A stretch of DNA of 64,000 bases from Flavobacterium fluviale (GTDB taxonomy: Bacteria; Bacteroidota; Bacteroidia; Flavobacteriales; Flavobacteriaceae). Below the pieces are notes generated by a model that was not told the DNA's origin, did not search any database, and saw only the letters and a list, made by a program, of their open reading frames with translations. Positions 17,860-26,151 of this stretch are shown piece by piece. Where the stretch lies: contig NZ_CP030261.1 of NCBI RefSeq assembly GCF_003312915.1, positions 496,001-560,000 on the forward strand, read 5' to 3'. Both the position numbers and the translations under genes were made by a program. Position 1 is the stretch's first letter; each line of letters starts with the position of its first letter.

Positions 17860-18942
17860 TTATGCATTGAAAATTTTCTCTTGGTGACCAATACTTTCCT
17901 GGTGGATTGCTTTGAACATTCTCAAAACAAACTCTTCAGTAAGACCTTTTTTCTCACCTTCCAAAATCATTTTTCCTAAGATTTCGTTCCAACGGTTGTT
18001 TTGAAGAATCGCTACGTTTGCATCTTTTTTCACCTGACCAATTTCGTCAGCTACTTTCATACGTTTTCCTAATAACTCTAATAAATTAGCATCTAGAACG
18101 TCGATATTAGCTCTTAATTTAGTCATTTTAGAACTGTACTCATCTGTAGTATCATCTGTTTTTCTAATCGTCAAATCTTTAATGATTTGTTTCAAAGAGT
18201 CTGGAGTAACTTGCTGCGCAGCATCAGACCAAGCGTTGTCCGGATCGTAGTGCGTTTCGATAATCATACCATCGTAATTCAAATCTAAAGCCTCTTGAGT
18301 TACTTCGAAAATCATTTTACGATCTCCAGTAATGTGAGAAGGGTCAATGATCAATGGTAAATCAGGGAATTTATTTTGCAATTCGATTGCAATCTGCCAT
18401 TCTGGAATATTTCTGTATTTTGTTTTTTCGTAAGTAGAAAAACCTCTGTGGATAACTCCTAATTTCTCGATTCCAGCCATGTGTAAACGCTCAACACCAC
18501 CTAACCATAAAGCTAAATCCGGGTTTACTGGGTTTTTTACCAAAACGATTTTATCTGTTCCTTTTAAAGTATCAGCAATTTCCTGAACTGCGAAAGGGTT
18601 TGCAGTTGTACGTGCACCCACCCATAAAACGTCGATATCATGTTCTAAAGCCAGTTTACAGTGCGCTGCAGTTGCAACTTCAGTACCCATTAATAAACCA
18701 GTTTCTGCTTTAGCTTTTTGTAACCATTTTAAACCAATTTCTCCAACACCTTCAAATCCTCCCGGACGCGTTCTTGGTTTCCAGATTCCAGCTCTGAATA
18801 CACTAACTTTTGAATCTTTTAATTCGTGAGCAATTTTCAATACTTGATCTTCAGTCTCTGCACTACATGGTCCAGCTATCACAAGTGGGTGATTTAAATT
18901 GAAATCTTCTAACCACTTTCTCATTTCTTTCTTATTTTCCAT
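17860..18942 (-). CDS. Bifunctional DAHP synthase / chorismate mutase
   Basis: A fusion enzyme (360 residues) for the first step of the shikimate pathway and the step after chorismate. The N-terminal type I-beta 3-deoxy-7-phosphoheptulonate synthase (about 1-265) has IAGPCSAE, KPRTRPGGFEG, VGARTTANP and DPSHITGDR. The C-terminal AroQ-class chorismate mutase (about 272-355) has LRANIDVLDANLLELLGKRM and a C-terminal HQESI motif. Chorismate mutase fused at the C-terminus is usual in Bacteroidota and can mediate feedback control. It is last in the operon, 12 bp after tyrA. Confidence 0.95.
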   Translation of the reverse strand: MENKKEMRKWLEDFNLNHPLVIAGPCSAETEDQVLKIAHELKDSKVSVFRAGIWKPRTRPGGFEGVGEIGLKWLQKAKAETGLLMGTEVATAAHCKLALEHDIDVLWVGARTTANPFAVQEIADTLKGTDKIVLVKNPVNPDLALWLGGVERLHMAGIEKLGVIHRGFSTYEKTKYRNIPEWQIAIELQNKFPDLPLIIDPSHITGDRKMIFEVTQEALDLNYDGMIIETHYDPDNAWSDAAQQVTPDSLKQIIKDLTIRKTDDTTDEYSSKMTKLRANIDVLDANLLELLGKRMKVADEIGQVKKDANVAILQNNRWNEILGKMILEGEKKGLTEEFVLRMFKAIHQESIGHQEKIFNA

Positions 18943-18954
18943 CTTAATTCTAAT

Positions 18955-19815
18955 TTACTTTTTAGTTGTTGTTAATCCGTTTAGTATTTCTTTTATTTTA
19001 TTTGTGCTTTCCATTTCTTCAAAAATGGCGTTATAATTTTCATCTTTCAACAAATCTCTAAACCGACTGAGATTTGAAATGTATTCTTCTAATGTTTCCA
19101 GAACGTGTTCCTTGTTTTGCTTAAAAATCGGTGTCCACATTGCGGGTGAACTTTTTGCCAAACGAACGGTACTTTCAAATCCACTTCCCGCCATATCAAA
19201 AATATCCTGTTCGTCTTTTTCCTTGTTCATTACCGTTTTCCCGAGCATAAATGAACTTATGTGCGACAAATGCGAAACGTAAGCAATGTGTTTGTCGTGC
19301 GAAGTAGGATCCATATATCGAATCCTCATTCCGATTTCGCTGAAAAGCTTTAATGCTTTTTCCTGCAATTTAAAAGTGGTTTTTTCCACTTCGCAGATAA
19401 TGTTTGTCTTTCCTTTAAACAAACCTCTTATCGCTGCAGAAGGTCCCGAAAACTCCGTTCCTGCTATCGGATGTGTAGCGATAAAATTTCTCCTTTTCGG
19501 ATGATTTGCAACCGCTTCGCAAATTGGCTTTTTAGTCGATCCAACTTCAAAAACAATTGTTTTATCTCCAACCGAATTCAGAACTTTAGGCAAAACTGTC
19601 AGTGCTACATCAACCGGAACCGAAACAATCACAAAATCGGCTTCAGCCAAATCTTCAAAACTTCCTGCTTCATCGATAACTCCTAAATCAATTGCTTCCT
19701 GCAAATGTTTTTCGTTACTGTCGATTCCAAAAATTGTCGAATCAGGATGTTGGTCTTTGATGTCCAGCACCATCGAACCGCCTATTAATCCTATTCCTAT
19801 TACGTATACTTTCAT
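18955..19815 (-). CDS. tyrA: Prephenate dehydrogenase
   Basis: Oxidatively decarboxylates prephenate to 4-hydroxyphenylpyruvate on the way to tyrosine. The 286-residue protein has the Rossmann motif GIGLIGGSMV near the N-terminus, a THPIAGTEFSGP block near residue 115 (substrate contacts) and SHLSHISSFML near 182, then a helical dimerisation domain. No ACT domain is present, so tyrosine feedback on this protein is not evident. It follows the aminotransferase after an intergenic repeat element and precedes the DAHP synthase fusion by 12 bp. Confidence 0.94.
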   Translation of the reverse strand: MKVYVIGIGLIGGSMVLDIKDQHPDSTIFGIDSNEKHLQEAIDLGVIDEAGSFEDLAEADFVIVSVPVDVALTVLPKVLNSVGDKTIVFEVGSTKKPICEAVANHPKRRNFIATHPIAGTEFSGPSAAIRGLFKGKTNIICEVEKTTFKLQEKALKLFSEIGMRIRYMDPTSHDKHIAYVSHLSHISSFMLGKTVMNKEKDEQDIFDMAGSGFESTVRLAKSSPAMWTPIFKQNKEHVLETLEEYISNLSRFRDLLKDENYNAIFEEMESTNKIKEILNGLTTTKK

Positions 19816-19900
19816 AATTCTTTTTATTTGAAGCTAAGCTTCTTTATAAATTCCAAATGTTAAAATCCAAATTCCAACTTTTGATATTTTCCGTTTATTT

Positions 19901-20002
19901 TGTCATTTCGACGAAGGAGAAATCTTCGCAAGTAACTCCACAATCAAAAGAACCAATCTTTGTCGATCTAGCAACGGAGATTTCTCCTTCGTCGAAATGA
20001 CA
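19901..20002. repeat. About 102-bp inverted-repeat element, copy 2, inside the aromatic operon
   Basis: TGTCATTTCGACGAAGGAGA (19901-19920) extends to about 19927, with inverted partner 19976-20002. The arms nearly equal those of copy 1 at 6531-6628; the central part is diverged. It sits between the aminotransferase gene and tyrA. Confidence 0.75.
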
Positions 20003-20046
20003 AACTTTGGCGAAAAATCTAAAATCTACATTCTAAAATCTAAAAT

Positions 20047-21192
20047 TTAAAATCGATCAATCGCTTCTTGTACCTTTTCTTCTTTCACACACAATGAGAA
20101 TCTAATATATCCTTCACCGTTACTTCCGAAGATAGTTCCCGGCGTGATGAAAATATGTTTCTCGTATAATATTTCGTCAATGAACTTTTCAGCAGATTCT
20201 ATTCCTTCCGGAAGCTTTGCCCAAACAAAAAGACCAACTCCTTCTTTATACACTTCGCAGCCTAATTTTTCTGCTAATTTTTCTGTTAATTCTCTGCGGC
20301 GTCTGTAAATTTTGTTTTGATCTTCAAACCAAGATTTATCACAGTTTAACGCAGCAACTGCACCTTTCTGAATTCCGTAAAACATACCGCTGTCCATGTT
20401 ACTTTTAACTTTCAGAACTGCATCTATAATTTCAGGATTTCCTAAAACCATTCCGACTCTCCAGCCTGCCATGTTGAACGTTTTACTAAGTGAATTCAAT
20501 TCTAAAGCCACTTCTTTTGCTCCTTCAACCTGCAATAAACTCATCGGATTATCATTCAAAACAAAACTATACGGATTGTCGTTGATTAATAATATGTTGT
20601 GTTTTTTAGCAAAAGCAACCAATTTTTCAAATAACGCTAAACTTCCTCTCGCTCCTGTTGGCATGTGTGGATATCCAAGCCACATAATTTTTACTTTCGA
20701 AAGATCTAATTTTTCTAAAGCTTCAAAATCCGGTTCCCAGCCATTTTCTTCTTTCAAATCATAATAAACCGGAACTGCCTGAACCAAATTGGTTACCGAA
20801 GTATAAGTTGGATAACCCGGATTCGGAATTAAAACGTGGTCGCCTTCATTTAAAAATGCTAACGAAATGTGCATAATTCCTTCTTTCGAACCCATCAAAG
20901 GCAAAATCTCATTATTCGGATTCACTTCAACACCAAACTGATCTTTATAAAAATCTGCCATCGCCTGCCTCATTTCCGGTAATCCCTGATAGCTTTGATA
21001 ACCATGCCCGTTTTCGTCTTGAATTGCTGCAGCGACTGCTTCAATTACTGCTTTTGACGGACTCAAATCAGGACTTCCAATTCCCATATTGATGATCGAT
21101 TTTCCTTCAGACATTAGTTGTCTAACTTCTCTTAGTTTTGATGAGAAGTAGTATTCTTCAACTGTATCTAATCTTTTTGCTGTTGTAATCAT
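20047..21192 (-). CDS. Class I aminotransferase, probably aromatic amino-acid transaminase
   Basis: A fold-type I PLP aminotransferase of 381 residues. Visible: NPGYPTYTSV (about 124-133), NDNPYSF with the pyridine-binding Asp205, and the Schiff-base lysine in SLSKTFNMAGWRVG at Lys237. The usual NPTG motif reads MPTG (177-180), an unusual Asn-to-Met change. Its place between pheA and tyrA suggests it converts phenylpyruvate and 4-hydroxyphenylpyruvate to Phe and Tyr; LL-diaminopimelate-aminotransferase-like activity is the main alternative. Confidence 0.9.
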   Translation of the reverse strand: MITTAKRLDTVEEYYFSSKLREVRQLMSEGKSIINMGIGSPDLSPSKAVIEAVAAAIQDENGHGYQSYQGLPEMRQAMADFYKDQFGVEVNPNNEILPLMGSKEGIMHISLAFLNEGDHVLIPNPGYPTYTSVTNLVQAVPVYYDLKEENGWEPDFEALEKLDLSKVKIMWLGYPHMPTGARGSLALFEKLVAFAKKHNILLINDNPYSFVLNDNPMSLLQVEGAKEVALELNSLSKTFNMAGWRVGMVLGNPEIIDAVLKVKSNMDSGMFYGIQKGAVAALNCDKSWFEDQNKIYRRRRELTEKLAEKLGCEVYKEGVGLFVWAKLPEGIESAEKFIDEILYEKHIFITPGTIFGSNGEGYIRFSLCVKEEKVQEAIDRF

Positions 21193-21279
21193 TTTTTATT
21201 TGCTTTAGGCCGTACGCTTTAGGCTTTAGGCTCTTTTAAACTTTCTATTTTGGACTTTAAGACTTTCGACTTTCTAACT

Positions 21280-22119
21280 TTATGACTCAGTCAAAGGTTT
21301 TGTATTCTTATATTCTCCCAGAACTTTTAAATATTCTGCCATTATATTCAATAATGCTTTGGCTTTTGCAAAATCTTCGTATTTCTCGAATGTTACGTCT
21401 ACGAAAAATGAATATTTCCACGGTGTTTCAATTTTTGGAAGTGACTGAATTTTTGTCAAATTTAGTTTGCAGTCGCTCATTACGTTCAAAACTGCTGCTA
21501 AACTTCCTCTTTTGTGATCCAATTCAAATTTGATTGAAGCTCTGTTGATTTCGTTTTCCGGCAAAAATGAATTTTGCTTTTTGATAATCACAAAACGGGT
21601 CATATTGTTTTTGATCGTTTGAATTTCCGGCGCAATGATTTCTAAATCATACATTTCTGAAGCGACTTTACTTCCTATTGCCGCAATTCCGGTTAATTGT
21701 TTTTCCTGAATTCTTCTTGCAGTTTCGGCCGTATCTTTATCCTCAACTAATTTGATATTTGGATATTGTTTTAAGAAATCCATACATTGCAAAAGTGCCA
21801 TTGGGTGCGAATGAACTTCTTTTATATCTTCAATTTTCTGACCTTTTAAAGTCATTAAATTTTGGTGAATGCTCAAATAATGCTCTCCAATAATGTGCAA
21901 ATTATTCTTGTCAATCAAAGCATAATTCGGAATAATTGGTCCTGCAATCGAATTTTCAATCGCCATAACTGCTTGGTCTGATTTTCCAGAAAGAAGGCTG
22001 TCAACCAATTCTTCAAAAGACAAACATTCATCAATAGCCACATTTTCAGAGAAATACTCTTTCACAACCTGATGATGAAAAGAACCTTTTATACCTTGTA
22101 TTGCAATTTTCGTTGTCAT
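21280..22119 (-). CDS. pheA: Prephenate dehydratase with ACT domain
   Basis: Converts prephenate to phenylpyruvate for phenylalanine synthesis. Catalytic lobes occupy about 1-180 with AIENSIAGPI (53-62) and the catalytic Thr in TRF (174-176). The C-terminal ACT domain (about 195-275) has RGSLAAVLNV and LTKIQSLP, diverged forms of the GALV and ESRP phenylalanine-binding motifs, so allosteric inhibition is likely. It is monofunctional: the mutase is fused to DAHP synthase downstream. The ATG is only 6 nt after the U-tract of an attenuator terminator. First structural gene of the operon. Confidence 0.95.
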   Translation of the reverse strand: MTTKIAIQGIKGSFHHQVVKEYFSENVAIDECLSFEELVDSLLSGKSDQAVMAIENSIAGPIIPNYALIDKNNLHIIGEHYLSIHQNLMTLKGQKIEDIKEVHSHPMALLQCMDFLKQYPNIKLVEDKDTAETARRIQEKQLTGIAAIGSKVASEMYDLEIIAPEIQTIKNNMTRFVIIKKQNSFLPENEINRASIKFELDHKRGSLAAVLNVMSDCKLNLTKIQSLPKIETPWKYSFFVDVTFEKYEDFAKAKALLNIMAEYLKVLGEYKNTKPLTES

Positions 22120-22125
22120 ATATTC

Positions 22126-22154
22126 AAAAAAAAATCCTGATTTGCATCAGGATT
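22126..22154 (-). terminator. Attenuator terminator upstream of pheA
   Basis: On the minus strand AATCCTGA (22154-22147), loop of 6, TCAGGATT (22140-22133), then seven further Ts. It stands between the leader peptide and pheA. Its left arm overlaps the ACAATCCT sequence (22156-22149) that can instead pair with AGGATTGT (22208-22201), an 8-bp antiterminator. Confidence 0.85.
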
Positions 22155-22185
22155 GTATATTAGTTTTATTTGTATTTTATATTTC

Positions 22186-22266
22186 TCAAATAACCATAGC
22201 ACAATCCTTACTTCTACTAAAGAAGAAATAAAAAGAGTTGCTAAAATAAAAACGGTTATAAGACAT
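22186..22266 (-). CDS. Phe/Tyr-rich leader peptide of the aromatic operon
   Basis: A 26-codon open frame starting at ATG 22266-22264 and stopping at TGA 22188-22186. It begins MSYNRFYFSNSFYFFFSR, so 9 of 26 residues are Phe or Tyr, with three consecutive Phe codons at 14-16. Codons 20-22 form one strand (22208-22201) of an antiterminator. Stalling at the Phe codons would leave that strand free, whereas translation to the stop would cover part of it and let the terminator at 22126-22154 form. This is the logic of pheL-type attenuation. Too short for ordinary gene finders; function is inferred from composition and layout. Confidence 0.85.
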   Translation of the reverse strand: MSYNRFYFSNSFYFFFSRSKDCAMVI

Positions 22267-22295
22267 TTTGTTTGTGTTTTTCAATAAATTCTCTG

Positions 22296-22326
22296 CGAAT
22301 GTATAAATTATTTTTACCGCACCAAA
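22296..22326 (-). promoter_or_regulatory. Promoter of the aromatic operon leader
   Basis: Minus strand TTTG (22326-22323), 19-nt spacer, TACATTCG (22303-22296; one mismatch to TAnnTTTG). Transcription would start near 22290, about 24 nt before the leader-peptide ATG. Confidence 0.6.
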
Positions 22327-22490
22327 AAAAATAATGCATTTTATGAAACAAAAAAGGATTTCTTAACAAATTTAGGAGGTTTTGTAGGATAATATAAAAA
22401 TATCGGCTTGAAATGAGATATTTACAAGGGGTTTTTCTGAGATGCTATCCCGAAACTTCTGGACTGAGGTGCTAAGGTTCTAAGTTTTTT

Positions 22491-22790
22491 TTACAGCCCT
22501 AGCCTTTTAGACCAGTTTTTCGGAGAGCGAGATGTATGAAAAACTCCCATCACAACAATTTCATCTTTTTTTACCAAGTAATGAATTCCATACGGAAATC
22601 TGGAAATAAAATGCATTCTTATTTTTTTATACTTTTTTTGAAATAAATCTGGATTTCTTAAAATAGCATCAATTCCAGCTTCGAGACAGAGTTCAAAATC
22701 ATAAGAAAGTCCAATTCTTTGTTTTTCATACCATAAAACAGCATCTTCAATATCAAATAAAGCTTCTTTTACAAAACGAATTTTGTACAT
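22491..22790 (-). CDS. ParE/RelE-superfamily toxin
   Basis: A 99-residue small basic protein with the ParE/RelE pattern: N-terminal helix FVKEALFDIEDAVLWYEKQR, a FPYGIHYLVKKDEIVVMGVFH core of beta-strands and a final SRSPKNW. ParE-type toxins poison gyrase; RelE types cut mRNA. The target here is not deducible, though the sequence looks closer to ParE. Its ATG overlaps the antitoxin stop by one base, so the two are translationally coupled. Confidence 0.88.
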   Translation of the reverse strand: MYKIRFVKEALFDIEDAVLWYEKQRIGLSYDFELCLEAGIDAILRNPDLFQKKYKKIRMHFISRFPYGIHYLVKKDEIVVMGVFHTSRSPKNWSKRLGL

Positions 22791-22996
22791 TATCTTATAG
22801 ATTTTAAATGCGCTTTAACTTCATCCCAAGAATACAATTCAGTTTTACCTTCTTCCAAATTTTGTATTCGAATATCCAATTCTCTTTTAACATCATCAGA
22901 AATTTCTAAATCATCTTTAGAAACACTGTCCCACAGTTGCTCTGCTAAAACAATTTTTTCAGCATTACTATATCTAGATAAATTTTTAATTTCCAT
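22790..22996 (-). CDS. Addiction-module antitoxin paired with the ParE-like toxin
   Basis: A 68-residue acidic protein starting MEIKNLSRYSNAEKI and ending WDEVKAHLKSIR, like the short ParD-side components of Bacteroidota addiction modules (the TIGR02574 type). An upstream TTG at 23021 gives a 9-residue longer frame, but that TTG is part of a TAAATTTG promoter box (23028-23021), so ATG 22994-22996 is the better start. It is cotranscribed with the toxin. Confidence 0.82.
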   Translation of the reverse strand: MEIKNLSRYSNAEKIVLAEQLWDSVSKDDLEISDDVKRELDIRIQNLEEGKTELYSWDEVKAHLKSIR

Positions 22997-23056
22997 CTTG
23001 TTCGTTTTATTATCAATGTACAAATTTAAACAAATTAAATTACGTTATAACTTAAT

Positions 23057-24220
23057 TCAAAACAATCCCGAAACCGGCATATTCTTAATCCCAATTTTAG
23101 AATAATCAAAATTCATTTTTTCTTTTAATAAAGAAGCATAAACACTTCTAAAATCTATTTCGTGTTTTAAATCACCATTGTCTAAGTCGGCTAAATTTGG
23201 ATTTTTTCCTAAAATCGTTCCCTTATTATTTCCTCCGATGATAAACATTGGCGCGGCGGTTCCGTGATCCGTTCCGTTTCCGTTGTCTTTTACTCGTCGC
23301 CCAAATTCTGAAAAAACTACAACGGTGACATTCTGCAATAACTGCGCTTCTTTTAGATCTGAATAAAAACTATAGATCGAATCGTTTAAATCTGTCAATT
23401 TTCGTTCGTGAATCGAAAGCTGATTATCATGCGTATCAAATCCGTTAAGCGAAGTGTAATATACTTTTGAATTTAAGTTTCCTTTTATCAATCGCGCTAT
23501 CCATTCCAGGTTTTTAGATAATTCTGTTTTAGGATAACTGATTTCCGTTTTAGATTTTGCTAAGGCTTTCTGAATTTCATCTGAACCTTCGGTAACCGAA
23601 TTAGCGATTTTTCGAACAAAATCTAAATGCGGATTTTTAGACAAAGTCACATTTTCTTCTTTTGATTTTACTTTAAATCGATCTGGATCTTTCACCGTTA
23701 TAAAATTAGGCTCTACTCCTTTTAAAGCTAAATTATCAATCGAATCTAAATTTATGCCCGCAGTCGCCTGATGGCCGTTGCATTGCAGATCTAAAAATCT
23801 TCCCAGCCAGCCTTCATTTATATATTTATTAGAATCGGTTGCTGTCTGCCAAATTTCCTGACTTCTAAAATGCGACCGAATCGGCTCGGGATATCCGACA
23901 TTCTGAATTACAGTTAAATCTCCATTTTGCTGCATTTGAGCAAAATCTTTTAACGACGGATGAAATGCCATTCCTTTATTCTTTCCCACAACGGCATCTT
24001 TATTTAATGCGATTTTTGTTCTCAATTCATAATATAACGGATCTTCAAACGGAATAAAAGTATTCAAACCGTCGTTTCCGCCATTTAACTGCACAAAAAC
24101 AACACATTGTTCGCCAATTACTAAATTTGGCTGCGAACCAAAAGCTTGTAAAAAACTAGGAAGTACAAGCATCCCGCCTGTAAATGTCCCTGTTAACGTT
24201 AGAAAATTTCTTCTGTTCAT
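23057..24220 (-). CDS. DUF1501 family exported protein
   Basis: A 387-residue protein of the sulfatase/alkaline phosphatase-like DUF1501 family. It begins MNRRNFLTLTGTFTGGMLV, a twin-arginine-like export signal. A conserved FVQLNGGNDGLNT block is near residue 43; GFDTHDNQ (about 260) and FSEFGRRVKDN(G) followed by DHG (about 300-312) are the family's likely metal-site motifs. Biochemical role is unknown. It lies 12 bp after the DUF1800 gene; the two families are commonly paired. Confidence 0.92.
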   Translation of the reverse strand: MNRRNFLTLTGTFTGGMLVLPSFLQAFGSQPNLVIGEQCVVFVQLNGGNDGLNTFIPFEDPLYYELRTKIALNKDAVVGKNKGMAFHPSLKDFAQMQQNGDLTVIQNVGYPEPIRSHFRSQEIWQTATDSNKYINEGWLGRFLDLQCNGHQATAGINLDSIDNLALKGVEPNFITVKDPDRFKVKSKEENVTLSKNPHLDFVRKIANSVTEGSDEIQKALAKSKTEISYPKTELSKNLEWIARLIKGNLNSKVYYTSLNGFDTHDNQLSIHERKLTDLNDSIYSFYSDLKEAQLLQNVTVVVFSEFGRRVKDNGNGTDHGTAAPMFIIGGNNKGTILGKNPNLADLDNGDLKHEIDFRSVYASLLKEKMNFDYSKIGIKNMPVSGLF

Positions 24221-24232
24221 GATTCTTATTTT

Positions 24233-25630
24233 CTAGATTAATTGATATTCGGGCAGTTTTGTAATGTAATTGAAAACTCTGACCACAGCAAAATCTGCAT
24301 GAGGATCTTTTGGATCGAAATCATATTTCAACAGATTCTCCATGTCTTTTTGAGCCGAATTGCTGACAGAAAACAACAATCTGTCTGACAATTCAGCAAT
24401 AATGGTTTTGTTATTTCCATTTGAATCAAAAACTACTTTTACCGCAGTTTTTTCATATTCTGATTTTTCTTTTTCAACTCCGTTTACCATGGTTTTTAAG
24501 ACCTTTCTATTAAGACTTTTACCACTGCATAACAAATCGGATGTATTGTTTCTTTGGAGATAAATCTGCGAAGTCAGCCATGAATTGCCGCCGTCCCAGC
24601 CTTTTACATTGACCTGATTATACAAATCCATTCCCTGCTGTTTTATAAATGCCATAACTGCGGCATCATCAACATTCTCAATCTGCAATTCATCGCAAAG
24701 CTGTAAAATATAAACCAGCGGATTTTTAATCTTATTTCCCGAATTCTCTTTTTTAAATTCTTCTGTAAAAATCTTGGTCAGCAAAGGCTCGATTTCAAAC
24801 TTTTGCTTGCGAAAATAATCTCCGTAATAAACTACCAAATCTTCGGGCGGATTATCATATATAAACCATTTCAGGATTTTTCTTGTAATGAGATATGGAA
24901 TGTTTTTCTGTTCAAAAATAATATCGACTAAGTCATCTGCTTTCCAGTTTCCAGTTTTTCCGAAATAGGTTTTATCACTATTATCTTCGATATTTTTTCT
25001 GTAAACAGCGCCGTCATCACCAATATTCAAACCGGCTAAAGCTTTGGCTCCATTTTTAATATCCTCTTCGGTATAATTCCCAATTCCGATAGTAAATAAT
25101 TCCAGCAATTCACGGCTTAAGTTTTCGTTGATTTTACCTTTTTTATTATCGCCATTATCTAGATAGCGCACCATTGCGTTTGATTTCAGAATCTGTTTTG
25201 TTAATTCTTTAAAATTCCCAAAAGCATTTTCGCGCAAAATCATATTGTGCTGGTAAATCCAGTAATTGATTTTTACTTTTTGAGAAGTCGAGACGAAATG
25301 ATTGTGCCAAAAACAAACCATATTCTCGCGCAATGGAAATTTGTCATTTCGCATTTTGGCAATCCACCATTTTTTAAATGCAGCAGTTGCCTGATTCTCT
25401 TTTTTCTGAATTTCCTTTTTAGTTTCGGGATCTGAAGTTTTAATTAATTCCCGAACTTGCTTAAGCTCTAAAGTGGTTTTAGGTTGATCTTGCAAAAACG
25501 CTGGCATTTCTGTGTCAAACTTTGAATCGTAAGAATGTTTTAGAAATTTTTCTAATCCTAGTTTTTCAATTGTTGAAGCTTGTTTTCCTGAAAAACCTAA
25601 TCGTAAAGACCAAAGACTGCTTTTTTTCAT
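24233..25630 (-). CDS. DUF1800 family protein
   Basis: A 465-residue protein of the DUF1800 family, mostly helical. Typical motifs: MVCFWHNHFVSTSQKVK near 105, NENLSRELLELFTIGIGNYTEEDI near 165, and a conserved W of the NVKGWDGGNSW block near 345. Its function is unknown; with DUF1501 partners it is thought to act outside the cytoplasm, but no clear signal peptide is seen at this start. First gene of the pair. Upstream is a repeat-rich gap. Confidence 0.9.
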   Translation of the reverse strand: MKKSSLWSLRLGFSGKQASTIEKLGLEKFLKHSYDSKFDTEMPAFLQDQPKTTLELKQVRELIKTSDPETKKEIQKKENQATAAFKKWWIAKMRNDKFPLRENMVCFWHNHFVSTSQKVKINYWIYQHNMILRENAFGNFKELTKQILKSNAMVRYLDNGDNKKGKINENLSRELLELFTIGIGNYTEEDIKNGAKALAGLNIGDDGAVYRKNIEDNSDKTYFGKTGNWKADDLVDIIFEQKNIPYLITRKILKWFIYDNPPEDLVVYYGDYFRKQKFEIEPLLTKIFTEEFKKENSGNKIKNPLVYILQLCDELQIENVDDAAVMAFIKQQGMDLYNQVNVKGWDGGNSWLTSQIYLQRNNTSDLLCSGKSLNRKVLKTMVNGVEKEKSEYEKTAVKVVFDSNGNNKTIIAELSDRLLFSVSNSAQKDMENLLKYDFDPKDPHADFAVVRVFNYITKLPEYQLI

Positions 25631-25683
25631 AATTCAGAAATTATTACAATAAGACTTGACTTTCTTTTAAAGGTTTAATTTTA

Positions 25684-25728
25684 AAAGGTGCTAAGTCGCT
25701 AAGACTCTGAGGTGCTAAGTTTTAAAAG
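25684..25728. repeat. GGTGCTAAGT-type short direct repeats
   Basis: Three close copies of GCTAAG in AAGGTGCTAAGTCGCTAAGA and the following GAGGTGCTAAG. The same word family forms the inverted repeat at 45336-45480 and a half copy at 49557-49597. Confidence 0.5.
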
Positions 25729-25797
25729 TCTTTGGTATTAATTAGAACGGGGATTTTCTGGGGATATTGTTTATTAATATGAACAATCATAATCAGC

Positions 25798-25872
25798 ATA
25801 GCCTGTGGTTTCAACCACGGGACGCAATGCGTTTCCCAAATGAGTTTCCCGTGGTTGAAACCATGGGCTATG
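25798..25872. repeat. Inverted pair of REP-like hairpins
   Basis: Two copies of the hairpin unit CCCGTGGTTGAAACCACGGG (allowing substitutions), one in each orientation and each flanked by a GGCTAT end, are separated by about 20 bp. The right end overlaps the last codons of the broken gene at 25868-26141. Confidence 0.8.
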
Positions 25873-26141
25873 TTATAAGAAACTCATCTATGAATTCTTT
25901 ATTTTTACTAACATAAAGAAAATAATCACCTCTCTTAATCAGATTCTTGCGAAGTTCTAATTTGATCTCAATACAAGGAGTTGGAATAAAATCGTGGCCA
26001 ATCAAAATAGAGATTGATTTTGAAACAATCTTATCGAATTGAGTATCTTCATATTGTTTCTGGACTTATATTATGAAAATATTCCAAAGCGAGATTGTAA
26101 AGCTCTTTTTTATTCTGAAATGTTCTTTCTAATAAATCCAT
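25868..26141 (-). pseudogene. Frameshifted small gene downstream of the broken toxin-antitoxin pair
   Basis: Starts at ATG 26141-26139 (MDLLERTFQNKKELYNLALE), stops early at codon 31, but another frame continues without a break from about 26060 to TAG 25868 (QKQYEDTQFDKIVSKSISIL onward to KEFIDEFLIT). Together they give a protein of about 91 residues with one frameshift near 26050-26065. I do not recognise the family. It begins 10 bp after the antitoxin stop, so it was probably the third gene of that operon. Its stop codon lies within a REP-like element. Confidence 0.65.
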
Positions 26142-26151
26142 TTATTTCAAA

